Below, piece by piece: positions 52,370 to 60,522 of a DNA stretch of 64,000 nucleotides. How positions within the stretch are numbered: the stretch's first letter is position 1; every line of letters starts with the position of its first letter. A model generated the notes under the pieces. That model was not told the origin of the DNA and made no database searches. It saw only the letters and a program-made list of their open reading frames with translations. A program made the translations under genes and the position numbers. The DNA comes from an uncultured Coriobacteriaceae bacterium (GTDB lineage: Bacteria; Actinomycetota; Coriobacteriia; Coriobacteriales; Atopobiaceae), in NCBI GenBank assembly GCA_902803315.1, contig CADCPM010000056.1, forward strand, positions 1-64,000, in the 5' to 3' direction.

Positions 52370-54154
52370 CTACCTCGCTGCCTCGGCCGCTTCGGCGGGA
52401 ACGAGGTACAGCGCCATCCTGTTGAGGTCCAAAACCCTGTCGTAGCTCACCTCTTCGGAGAATCCCAAGAAGATCACCTTCTCCAGCTCGCCGACCTTGC
52501 TCATGTCTCTGGTAGTCGTCTCCGCCAAAGGATTGTAGGCCACGCCGGCATCGGTAATCATTATTGTTACGCCGTCGTCCTGCTCCTTTATCTCAACGTC
52601 CGTATCGATCTCTTCCCCGGGATTGTGCCCTGCCACGTAGCTTATGCTCTCCTGTATTACCAACGACACCCTGGAGCAAAAATGAGCAGGATACGTGCGG
52701 TTTTGCAGCTCGCTCTTTATGTTTTCGCCCACCGTAACAATCTGATCCGGCCTCAAGCAAATTGAGTAGCTCACGATCTCCTGAGGATTGCAATCGGGCA
52801 CGAGCCAATGCCCATCACGTGTTAGTATGACTGCCGCAACCGATGCGGCAACCCATTCCGCAAGCACGTATGCCACAAATATGCTCTGCAACCCAAGCCC
52901 AAGCCCAATTCCCGTCGCGAGCACAACCAAGCCATGCTCGAGCAGCACCAAGCGACCCGCGATTCTTGTCTTGTTCACGGATGGCAGGTAGATGGTGGTA
53001 ACGTTGAGGAAAACCATAGCGAGAAAGGCCAGGCTTCCTATGCGAAGGCATTCGGCGCAAAGCTGCCGGATCTCCGGATCTATGCCATAGGCAGCGGCAA
53101 TTGGCGTAGCCAGGACAAGCACGATGGCTATGGCCGCCACGCACACCGAAATGGCAAGCATGATTCCCGACCGAATTGAATACCTTACTCCGTCATAATC
53201 CCGCTGGCCAAACAGCAGGCCCGCATGAACCGACACGCTTGCAGAGATTCCGTTGCCCTCGGAAACCACTACCCCACGCAGCGACTTGTACACCGTCCAA
53301 ATCGCAAGTCCCCCAGCCCCGGCCATGGAGCCAATGGCGGCCGTCTGCACGCTGAGCGCCACAGTGTCCAAAAACTCGTCCAGCGTGGCGGAACTGCCCA
53401 AACGTATGTCTTGCTTCACGTAGTCAAGCAGCTCATCGAAGGAGTGAATAACCGAGAAGTCCGGCGAAACCGTTCGCTTCTTGCTGAAGAAGTGACTGAG
53501 CGTAACGGTGTACCCAATAGTCGTGCTTATTACCGAGGCCCAGGCCAGGCCGGCTATTCCAAAGTTGAAGACGCTTACCAAAAGGAGGTCGAAGGCTATG
53601 TTTGCCACGTTCGTAACGATGCCGCGCTTAGAGAACAGCCTCGCCCGCCCGTCAATGCGAAATGCCCTCTCTATGCAAAGGAACACCTCGGAAAAGGCTG
53701 AGAAAACAAACAGGGGCACGGTATACGAAACAACCATGTCCGAAAGCTTCGGATCTTGCGTAAGCGCCATGAGCAAAGGTCGCTCGCACACGATGAGCGC
53801 ACCAAACACGCACGCATATATAACGAATACCGCTATAAGAATCGCGCCAAAGATGCGGTTGGCCTTCTTGTGGTCCCCCTCGCCGATTGCCTGGATCATG
53901 AGCTTGTCGATGCCAAAGCCCAGCATGCAGTGCAGGATCTGATCAAAACACAGCAACGGGCCGGCGGTAGCGATTGCCGCCAACGCCTCTTGCCCTATGC
54001 TCACGCCCGCGATCAGGGAGTCGATTATGGTTACGAGTGCCGCGCAGACGGCGCCAACAATATAGGTTACGGCCATCTTCTTTGTGGCGCCCGCGATAAG
54101 CTCTGGCTTGCGAAACACGCCGTCTTCTTCTTTTAGCTCTTTCGTCGCAATCAT
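52370..54154 (-). CDS. MATE transporter fused to a GHKL/HATPase-like C-terminal domain
   Basis: 594 residues. Residues ~15-450 form a 12-TM MATE/MOP transporter (two six-helix repeats; GPLLCFDQILHCMLGFGIDK). A cytoplasmic ~130-residue domain (~460-590) resembles anti-sigma-type HATPase_c: an N-box-like helix VSLVIQESISYVAG, then IMITDAGVAYNPLAE as a G1-box and DLNRMALYL near the end. The ATPase-like part may sense or gate. Belongs to the AsnB-like/PgeF-like/C39/MurE operon. Confidence 0.75.
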   Translation of the reverse strand: MIATKELKEEDGVFRKPELIAGATKKMAVTYIVGAVCAALVTIIDSLIAGVSIGQEALAAIATAGPLLCFDQILHCMLGFGIDKLMIQAIGEGDHKKANRIFGAILIAVFVIYACVFGALIVCERPLLMALTQDPKLSDMVVSYTVPLFVFSAFSEVFLCIERAFRIDGRARLFSKRGIVTNVANIAFDLLLVSVFNFGIAGLAWASVISTTIGYTVTLSHFFSKKRTVSPDFSVIHSFDELLDYVKQDIRLGSSATLDEFLDTVALSVQTAAIGSMAGAGGLAIWTVYKSLRGVVVSEGNGISASVSVHAGLLFGQRDYDGVRYSIRSGIMLAISVCVAAIAIVLVLATPIAAAYGIDPEIRQLCAECLRIGSLAFLAMVFLNVTTIYLPSVNKTRIAGRLVLLEHGLVVLATGIGLGLGLQSIFVAYVLAEWVAASVAAVILTRDGHWLVPDCNPQEIVSYSICLRPDQIVTVGENIKSELQNRTYPAHFCSRVSLVIQESISYVAGHNPGEEIDTDVEIKEQDDGVTIMITDAGVAYNPLAETTTRDMSKVGELEKVIFLGFSEEVSYDRVLDLNRMALYLVPAEAAEAAR

Positions 54155-54168
54155 GTTGGTTCCATCCG

Positions 54169-54933
54169 TTACGCGAGCACGATACCCGAGATCGTCTGCC
54201 GCACGGCTTCTACGTACGCCCCCTCGCCCCTTAGGGACGCATAGTCATCCGACTCGAGCGTGCAGATGTCCACGTCGTGGATTTTCTCCTGCCGAACGCC
54301 TGCGCGAAGTAGCTCGAGCGCAACGGCCCTCCTGGAATCCAGGAGGAACTTCCCGTTTGTCCGCGCCGTAAAGAGGCTTTCCACCTCTTGGGGCGAAAAG
54401 CGCCTTGCAAAGTCATCCTTGAGCTCGCCGCCAACCTCATAGCACCTCTTGCAGATGCTCGGCCCGAAGGCGGCGACGACGCTCCCCGGGTCCGTGCCAA
54501 AGCGATCCACCATCGAGCATACGGTATTCGAAACTATTCCGTTGCAGATGCCCCTCCATCCGCAATGGGCTATTGCCGCGACGTTTTGTTCTGGGTCGTA
54601 TAAAAAGAGGGGCAGGCAGTCCGCCGTGCAGATGCAGAGCATGGTGCGGGGAACGTCTGTCACCAGGGCGTCGTACTCACCAATTTGCTCGGGGATCCTG
54701 TTTTTGTCCATTGCCTCCAAGTCCTCGACATTGCTGCTCGTTATGGCAAGGACGTTGCCCGTGTGCTCCTCGTACGCATAGAACACGCGGGTAAGGGGCA
54801 CACGAAGGTACTCTTGGAACGCAGCGTTGCGGCATTCCACGCGATGCCAGTCTTCGTGGCTCTGCCAATCCGAGTTGTTCGTGAAGACCGTCTTTACCGG
54901 GTATCGGTCGTCAAGGGCGGAGATTGAATTCAT
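54169..54933 (-). CDS. PgeF/YfiH-like (DUF152, polyphenol-oxidase family) protein
   Basis: 254 residues with the conserved metal-ligand pattern of the family: His57 (EEHTG), Cys106 (TADCLPLFL) and His123 (AIAHCGWRGI). E. coli PgeF edits peptidoglycan precursors by removing L-Ser misplaced for L-Ala; other members act on nucleosides. The start ATG 54933 forms an ATGA overlap with the AsnB-like gene. Given murE in the same operon, a peptidoglycan-related role is attractive but inferred. Confidence 0.8.
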   Translation of the reverse strand: MNSISALDDRYPVKTVFTNNSDWQSHEDWHRVECRNAAFQEYLRVPLTRVFYAYEEHTGNVLAITSSNVEDLEAMDKNRIPEQIGEYDALVTDVPRTMLCICTADCLPLFLYDPEQNVAAIAHCGWRGICNGIVSNTVCSMVDRFGTDPGSVVAAFGPSICKRCYEVGGELKDDFARRFSPQEVESLFTARTNGKFLLDSRRAVALELLRAGVRQEKIHDVDICTLESDDYASLRGEGAYVEAVRQTISGIVLA

Positions 54934-56045
54934 TGCTTGCACTCACCTACGGTATCGAGCCATCGAATCAACGCGAACATCTCCCACACTTGCTTCCAAA
55001 CGCTTTCGTCGTTTTCGCAATAGTATGCCGCAAGAACCCCCTCTACGTCCACAGACGCAAGGACGTCGCGCGCGAGCGCATTCGTTAGCGTGTCGCAGAT
55101 TCGCGTCTTGTAGGACTCAAGGCGCATCCACTTGCGCACCGGAACGGGGAACCCCCGCTTCTCTCTGAAGGCTATCGTACGTCCCACGTAGCGCTGCGCC
55201 GCCTCGCGGAAGAGCAGCTTGCCCATCGTCTCGTTTGCCTTGAGGCCGGTTGGGAGCGAGAGCGCGAAATCCCAGAGGTCTTGTCGCACGTAGGGCGTGC
55301 GAATGTTTATCCCCGCACCCCGCGCCGCGGCGACCACGTTGGGAAGGATGTTGTTGTGCATCCATATGGAGAGGTCGAAGGCGTTCATCTTTAGGAATCC
55401 GTCGCCGCCGTAGCGAGGCAGGTCTGGCACCTCGCCCACGTCCATGATTGTGTTCGTGGCCAGCCAAAAGTCCTCGCTTGGGCTCTGGAAGTAGCGGTTG
55501 TAGCAGGGATAGCCGCAAAACAGCTCGTCCGGACCCTCTCCGGAACACACGACGTCCGTGTGCTGTGCCGCCTCCTGGGCGGCGATGAACAGGGCCACGT
55601 AGGAGGCGTCTCCCGTGGGCGCCGGTCGGCTTGCCAGGGCCTCGTCCACGGTGCCAAGGTATTCGGCGGGACCTATCTTGGCCACGTGATGCTCGCTGCC
55701 AAGCTCCCGCGCCGCCTGAATCGCCAGGTCGGACTCGTTGAACTCTGCCTCCTCGTATGCCACGGAGAAGGTCTTTCTTGCGCGGATCCCAAAGGCAATG
55801 AGCGACGAGTCGACGCCCGAAGACAAAAACGCCGCGTCGGAGCATTGACGCTCCTCGGCGAGCATCCTCTCGAGAATCTGGAGAAGCTCCTGCAGGTAGT
55901 CGTCCTTGCTCCGCCCTGGCGTCACGGAAAAGCGGACCTCGGGAGCGGGCGTCCCCTTTTGGCCCATAAGCACCGAGCCGTCCACGGGGTATGAGAAGCG
56001 CAGGTACTGCTCCAGGGCTTTGGGGTCCAGGCTGGGTTTGGTCAT
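54930..56045 (-). CDS. Free-standing asparagine-synthetase-type ATP-dependent ligase (no glutaminase domain)
   Basis: 371 residues corresponding only to the C-terminal synthetase half of AsnB: PP-loop SSGVDS (75-80), SGEGPDELFCGY (168-179) and a late FREKRGFPVPVRKWM segment. The N-terminal Ntn glutaminase domain with Cys2 is absent; the protein starts at the inter-domain linker. So it should activate a carboxylate as acyl-AMP and use ammonia or another amine, as in beta-lactam synthetases and lasso cyclases. ATG 56045 with a GGAGG RBS. First gene of the five-gene operon. Confidence 0.82.
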   Translation of the reverse strand: MTKPSLDPKALEQYLRFSYPVDGSVLMGQKGTPAPEVRFSVTPGRSKDDYLQELLQILERMLAEERQCSDAAFLSSGVDSSLIAFGIRARKTFSVAYEEAEFNESDLAIQAARELGSEHHVAKIGPAEYLGTVDEALASRPAPTGDASYVALFIAAQEAAQHTDVVCSGEGPDELFCGYPCYNRYFQSPSEDFWLATNTIMDVGEVPDLPRYGGDGFLKMNAFDLSIWMHNNILPNVVAAARGAGINIRTPYVRQDLWDFALSLPTGLKANETMGKLLFREAAQRYVGRTIAFREKRGFPVPVRKWMRLESYKTRICDTLTNALARDVLASVDVEGVLAAYYCENDESVWKQVWEMFALIRWLDTVGECKQ

Positions 56046-56066
56046 GGGATGCCTCCGTCCTCCCCC

Positions 56067-56103
56067 AGGCAAAGGGGATACTCCCCATTGTCTGATGTTA
56101 TTA
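56067..56103. repeat. Partial palindrome shared with 59168-59214
   Basis: aggcaaaggggatactcccc followed by attgtctgatgttatta repeats the right arm and centre of the palindrome at 59168; the left arm is eroded. It lies in the 5' leader of the AsnB-like operon. Confidence 0.75.
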
Positions 56104-56119
56104 GTCCTCCTTATGCGCG

Positions 56120-57715
56120 CTATGCCTCCTCGATGCGGCAGGTGTGGCGCTTGGACTTGCGGTCGTAGGTTATGCCCACGAGCAGGATGGGGCCTCCCCA
56201 TCCGCGCAGGACGGCCGGGTAGTCGCGGTCTCGCACCTGAGCGATCGCAGCCTCGGGGGAACGGTCCCACTTGAGCTCCACGAGGAGCGCCGGCGAGGGG
56301 TCGCCTCGCCTGGGGAGGTACACGACGTCTGCCAGGCCGCGGCCCGAGGGGAGCTCCTCGATCGTGGCGTAGTGGTCGGCGGCCGCGATGTAAGCGGACT
56401 TGACCACCGCGCGAAGCGCCTGCTCGTCGTTGTAGTACACGGGCGCGCAGCCGTCGTCGTGGGCGCGCGAGATCGCGTCGGCCACGGCGTCCTCGTCCAT
56501 GTCCCACGTAGCCCGCAACAGGACGTCGCTCTCGCGCACGATGCGCGCCACCTCGGCGTGGCGGCTCTGCGCCACTGCCTGACGCAGCTCGGCGCGCACC
56601 TCCTCGTTGGGAACGCGGGCCGTTGAGGTGGCCGCGTCATAGCAGAGATAGCCCAGATGGCACAGCAGCGTGAGCGCGTCGTCGCGGCTTTCGACGTCGT
56701 GGATGCTGTTCTCGAATCCGTACGTGCTAACCCGCACGGCCGCGCCGCCAAGTGCCTGCACCACCGCCTGCTGAAGGCCGTCGAAGTCCAGGTCGACGTA
56801 GGTCCGCAGCGAGGAGAAGGCCTCCGAGTCCGTCCAGTACGGCCCCACGTCCCCGTTGGCGCACGCGCTCATCACCGAGAAGGGCGCGTAGACCCTCTCG
56901 ACCTTGCGCTCATGGGCCCGTTGGTCCACCCACGGCAGCTCGTATCCGTCGTACCAGCGCCTGAGCTCGCCCATGTCCATTCCATGGTGCTCGGCCAGCT
57001 CCTCCACCTCCTCTTCCGTGAAGCCGACGTAGGGGGCGTAGGCGTGCGGGCGCAGGAACGTGAACTCGCGGAAGTCGGACAGCGCCGACTGCGTGCCGTA
57101 ACGCACGATGGGCAGGATGCCCGTCATGTAGCAGGCAGCTATGGCGTCTGCGGTGAAGGTGAAGTTCTTGAAGAGCTTCCTGAGCATGAACACCCAGTCC
57201 TCCTGCGATTCCTTGGATCGGCGCTCTCGCAGGGGCGCGTCCCACTCGTCGATCACGAAGACGAAGCGTCGGCCCGTGGCGGCCACGAAGTCGGCGAAGG
57301 CCGACGTGAGCTCGTTGAACCTCCCCTCGTTACCGGCGCCGGCTTCGGGCACCTCCGCGCGCAGGTCGACCAGAATCGCGCGGGAGACCTCGGCGGAGAC
57401 GTCCGCGGCGCCCCTGAACTCCGTCATATCCAGGCGCACCACGTTGTAGGCGTTGAGGTGTTCCTCGAAGCTCGGGTCGCGGGAGATGTCCAGTCCCTCG
57501 AAGAGCTCGCGCGAGTCCGCGCCGCAGGTATAGTAGGCCACCAGCGACTCGGCGGCGAAGGTCTTGCCGAAGCGGCGTGGGCGCGTGGAGCACACGAGGC
57601 TTCGCGACGTGCCGATTACGTCGTTCACGAGGGCGATGAGTCCGGTCTTGTCCACGTACTCGTCTGCCAGCATCCGCCGGAATCCCCCGTTGCCCGGGTT
57701 AACGTACATGCCCAT
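56120..57715 (-). CDS. AAA-ATPase-like protein with PD-(D/E)XK nuclease domain (AAA-ATPase_like / PDDEXK_9)
   Basis: 531 residues. N-terminal ATPase domain: YVDKTGLIALVN, Walker A-like STRPRRFGKTF, Walker B FVFVIDEWDAP. C-terminal PDDEXK_9-type nuclease core: GLADVVYLPRR...ALLVELKW. This family is abundant and variable in gut anaerobes; function unknown, possibly defence or mobile-element related. ATG 57715 with a strong GGGGGGAGG RBS. Probably not co-transcribed with the next operon given the 74-bp gap. Confidence 0.88.
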   Translation of the reverse strand: MGMYVNPGNGGFRRMLADEYVDKTGLIALVNDVIGTSRSLVCSTRPRRFGKTFAAESLVAYYTCGADSRELFEGLDISRDPSFEEHLNAYNVVRLDMTEFRGAADVSAEVSRAILVDLRAEVPEAGAGNEGRFNELTSAFADFVAATGRRFVFVIDEWDAPLRERRSKESQEDWVFMLRKLFKNFTFTADAIAACYMTGILPIVRYGTQSALSDFREFTFLRPHAYAPYVGFTEEEVEELAEHHGMDMGELRRWYDGYELPWVDQRAHERKVERVYAPFSVMSACANGDVGPYWTDSEAFSSLRTYVDLDFDGLQQAVVQALGGAAVRVSTYGFENSIHDVESRDDALTLLCHLGYLCYDAATSTARVPNEEVRAELRQAVAQSRHAEVARIVRESDVLLRATWDMDEDAVADAISRAHDDGCAPVYYNDEQALRAVVKSAYIAAADHYATIEELPSGRGLADVVYLPRRGDPSPALLVELKWDRSPEAAIAQVRDRDYPAVLRGWGGPILLVGITYDRKSKRHTCRIEEA

Positions 57716-57864
57716 GTCGGCCTCCCCCCTCGCCCTTGTCGACTCCATGGTAGCACGGATGGCGCACGGCAGGTGGGACCCTAGGCAGGGGGCACTCCCC
57801 CCTATGCGCGCTATTGTCTATCACGTATCTATCAAAGGCTGCGGACGCGATGCTCCATAGGACC

Positions 57865-58848
57865 CTAGGAGAGCAGCGCCTCACGCAGCTCGAGGTGCTT
57901 TGGCCGCCAACCGTCTGGCGTGGGCCTCGCGCGTCGACCGAGGTTGCGTCGCACGCTTGCGGCAAACGCCTCGAAGTCGTCCACGTTTTCGAGCTGCAGG
58001 CGCGTGAGCGGAAGTACCGTGATCTTCTCGGCCTCGAGCTCCACCTCGCGCTGCGAATCGCGATAACGCTTCCAGTTCCCCGTATGGGCATAGTCGCTTT
58101 GGTACTCCACGTCCAGGGAATGCGCCTGCCAGTAGAGGTCGGGGTAGCGGTTCTGGTGCGTGGTGGAGGTCGTCACGCGCACGCGCGCATTGAACACCGG
58201 CTTGGGCATGCCGAAGCCACCGCGATGTCTCGGCAGACACAGCAGCAGATACACCGCCGTCTCCGCAGGCGAGGCGGAGTTGTTGAGCACCCAGCGCAAG
58301 GCCTTGCGGGCGTTTACGGCACCGCGCGTGTTTTTGCGGTGCTCCACGAACGTGGAAAGCTTAGACAAACTGGTGACGGGCATGAGGCCGTAGGTGGTGT
58401 CGCTGGAATCCTGCTGTTTGCCGCCGGTTAGCGAGGGCAGACTCCAGCAGCTGTAGAAGCCGCAGAGTTCCAGCCCGAGTTTGATGAGCTCTATCTCGCT
58501 CAGGACTGGGGCCAACTGGAGAAAGAGGAACTGGGGTGAGCTGAGGCAGACGTTGTTGCCGATGTCTATGAAGGCACCGTGCGGGAGGTCACCGCTCCAG
58601 AGGCGCGTGGTAAGGCGTGAGGTGTGCGTAAGGCGATCGCTTGAGGGCACGAGCGCCTCGACTTTGCCGCGCACGTGCGAGAGGACGCGCTGGGCGTCGT
58701 CGTTAAGCGCGTTGAGCTCCTTGCTCGTGTGAATGGCACCGCGCAAACGTCGAGGTCGGGGCACCTTTCCGGGAACGAGTCCGTCGTTTGTTGACCGCAA
58801 ATGGCGCAGCACGTCCAGCGCGGCCATCCCGCATAAATAGAGCGTCAT
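57865..58848 (-). CDS. Predicted PD-(D/E)XK (DUF559/AbiEi-like) protein, family member 2
   Basis: 327 residues, soluble, paralogous to the protein at 45801: shared LSSPQFLFLQLAPVL, KLGLELCGFYS, ARKALRWVLNNSASPAETAV and LPRHRGGFGMPKP. The nuclease-like core reads YPDLYWQAHSLDVEYQ (Asp237, Glu248), with Asp252, His255 and then a YRDSQRE helix, so the acidic pair is kept although the EYDG of member 1 is EYQS here. Bounded by the palindrome-flanked AAA-ATPase gene and the 215-bp element. Confidence 0.62.
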   Translation of the reverse strand: MTLYLCGMAALDVLRHLRSTNDGLVPGKVPRPRRLRGAIHTSKELNALNDDAQRVLSHVRGKVEALVPSSDRLTHTSRLTTRLWSGDLPHGAFIDIGNNVCLSSPQFLFLQLAPVLSEIELIKLGLELCGFYSCWSLPSLTGGKQQDSSDTTYGLMPVTSLSKLSTFVEHRKNTRGAVNARKALRWVLNNSASPAETAVYLLLCLPRHRGGFGMPKPVFNARVRVTTSTTHQNRYPDLYWQAHSLDVEYQSDYAHTGNWKRYRDSQREVELEAEKITVLPLTRLQLENVDDFEAFAASVRRNLGRRARPTPDGWRPKHLELREALLS

Positions 58849-58863
58849 CTGAGCATCCCGCCT

Positions 58864-59078
58864 TTTCTGTCAGTAAATTTAAGAGCAGATGACAGAAATT
58901 TTAGCTTTTAGGGAAATAGAAAGTGGGCAAAAATTTCACTGCTGAAAATTGAACCGTGTACCTGCGGTTTTGCGGGTGTTTTATCGCCGTATACAGGGAA
59001 ACGACACCCTCTATTTCCCTAAATCCTGATATTTTTGGCATCAGCTCTAAAATTCACTGACAGTCGGAACGGCGGGTG
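58864..59078. mobile_element. 215-bp TIR-bearing miniature element, copy A
   Basis: Same length and orientation as 62338-62552 with roughly 90% identity by eye. Ends form ~25-bp imperfect inverted repeats (tctgtcagtaaatttaagag / ctctaaaattcactgacag). An inner pair ttagggaaatag / ctatttccctaa also pairs. AT-rich, no ORF: MITE-like or a structured RNA element. Begins 15 bp before the start codon of the predicted nuclease gene, i.e. in its promoter region. Confidence 0.85.
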
Positions 59079-59167
59079 CTCGGAATGCCCCGCTAACGCC
59101 GCCTGGCGCCTCGCGGAGGCAAAAGTCGGCGCGGCCGGGCGCTGGACGGGAGCGCCCTGTCGCCTGC

Positions 59168-59214
59168 TAATAACATCAGGCAATGGGGATACTCCCCATT
59201 GCCTGATGTTATTA
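59168..59214. repeat. Perfect 22-bp-arm palindrome
   Basis: taataacatcaggcaatggg-ga, centre tac, then the exact complement. The right end supplies the TAA stop of the ConA-like gene. A partial copy is at 56067. Confidence 0.92.
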
Positions 59215-59835
59215 ATCCGCATAGGAGATCGTGAGGTTCTTGAAGTGGCCCTGCGTGCCGTTGTCCACGTAGAGCCCCACGGCACCGCGGGCGTCCGAGC
59301 CGCCGAACATCTGGGGCACTACAAGCGCCGGGGCGTCCATGTTATCCACGTAGAACTTCGCGGACGCGCCCGTGACCTCGGCTTTTATGTGCACCCACTC
59401 GTCCATGTCGATGTTTGCCTTGGCCTCGTAGTCGGCGATCCCGCGCTCGCGGAAGTACGCGAAGGTGTAGCCGGGATAGCAGAAGTACTGCATGGTGTGG
59501 ATGCGACGCTGCGGGTCGGTGCAGCTGCGACCGTTGCGCGGGCGCACGTAGAAGCCCTCGAAGCGGTCGTTCGCCTCGCTTGCGCGAAACACGATGCCAA
59601 TGAAGCCTCGGCAGTCGATGTTGGCCCAGGGCATGAGGCGCGCCCGAACGTCCAGCTCTATGGTTCCGTCGTGGAAGCCGGGTCCCAGCAGCCGCGCGTA
59701 GGTGGCCACGTCGGGCTCGGTGTTCTCCTCGGGCTTTACGACACGGATGAGCTGCTCGCCGTCGAGCTCGGTGAGTCCCACGCTCGTGCCCACGGGTACG
59801 TAGGTGTTGTTTTGGAATGTGACTGAGTTGGTCAT
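59212..59835 (-). CDS. Concanavalin A-like lectin/LamG-type protein
   Basis: 207 residues, beta-rich, no signal peptide. GTIELDVRARLMPWANIDCRGFIGIVFRAS, EGFYVRPRNGR and GAVGLYVDNGTQGHFKNLTI match the jelly-roll pattern of DUF1080/LamG-like folds. A GGGAGG RBS precedes ATG 59835. It lies 89 bp downstream of the rSAM remnant on the same strand, within the island bounded by the 215-bp repeats. Substrate unknown. Confidence 0.65.
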   Translation of the reverse strand: MTNSVTFQNNTYVPVGTSVGLTELDGEQLIRVVKPEENTEPDVATYARLLGPGFHDGTIELDVRARLMPWANIDCRGFIGIVFRASEANDRFEGFYVRPRNGRSCTDPQRRIHTMQYFCYPGYTFAYFRERGIADYEAKANIDMDEWVHIKAEVTGASAKFYVDNMDAPALVVPQMFGGSDARGAVGLYVDNGTQGHFKNLTISYAD

Positions 59836-59924
59836 GGCGTACCTCCCTGCGTCGCCGCGTCGATGCGTCTTTAATAAATACTACACTCACTTGGGCTGCA
59901 CCGCTATTCGGGTGTCCACCAGCA

Positions 59925-60439
59925 CTAGGGGTCAGCGGCGTACCGGTTGCCCGTGGGAAGGATAGTAAGGTGTCCGCGACCGCAGTGGCAGCCGTCGTGG
60001 AACGCGTGCGGATCGACGCCGGAGGGAATCGCAAAGGTACCCTGCTCCCATTCCAGCAGCTTCCAGAGGTGGTCCTTCTTGTAGAAGAAGGTCGAAGCAC
60101 CCCGCTCCTTCTGCGCGGCGATGCGCCGCTGGCACTCAATCAGCAGGTCCCTATACGCAAGCGGCTCCATGTTATGGCTACGCGGATGCCGTGGCTGTGG
60201 AGCAGCTCCATGACGCGCCAGAAGTCCGGATGCAGGATGGGATCGCCTCCCGTCAGATAGACGTAGGGATCCATGCCAAGGCACTGGCACAGGTCCTCGA
60301 TCTGGTCCACCACGCGTGCGCAGACATCATAGGGCATGGTCACCACGGGAGGGGCGCCCTCGGTAAAAATGTAGCAGTGCCTGCAACGCTGGTCGCAGGT
60401 GTCGGTTATGTGCCACTGTATCGGGAAGCGCGCTGGCAT
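59925..60439 (-). pseudogene. Decayed radical SAM/SPASM-type peptide maturase
   Basis: Frame 1 (60439 to ~60172): MPARFPIQWHITDTCDQRC with the radical SAM CDQRCRHCY (CxxxCxxC) motif and YLTGGDPILHPDFW, ending prematurely. Frame 2 (~60172 to 59925) resumes with AYRDLLIECQRRI, KKDHLWKLLEWE and GCHCGRGHLTILPTGNRYA, which fits the middle and first SPASM motif of RiPP maturases. About 100 codons between the parts and the C-terminal SPASM cysteines are missing. Total length is about 170 codons against ~350-400 expected. Start has a GAAAGG RBS, 83 bp after the peptide gene. Confidence 0.78.
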
Positions 60440-60522
60440 AGACGATGCCTTTCTGCGGGGTCCATACGGCTGGCGGCCGCACGTGGCGACCGCCAGGACG
60501 TTGCTGTTCGCGAGCCTCGAGG

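Noticed and set aside
50366..56045. Lasso peptide cluster
   Set aside because: An AsnB-like enzyme is present, but I found no precursor peptide, no RRE/B1 protein, no transglutaminase-like B2 protease and no ABC exporter.
56046..56507. 5' extension of the AsnB-like gene into the AAA-ATPase gene
   Set aside because: The extension is Arg/Gly/Pro-rich antisense-type sequence; ATG 56045 has an RBS and begins where the synthetase domain begins.
57776..57814. A further REPIN copy and a tatgcgcgcta direct repeat flanking the AAA-ATPase gene (also at 56112)
   Set aside because: The palindrome is short and degenerate and the 11-nt match could be chance in GC-rich DNA.
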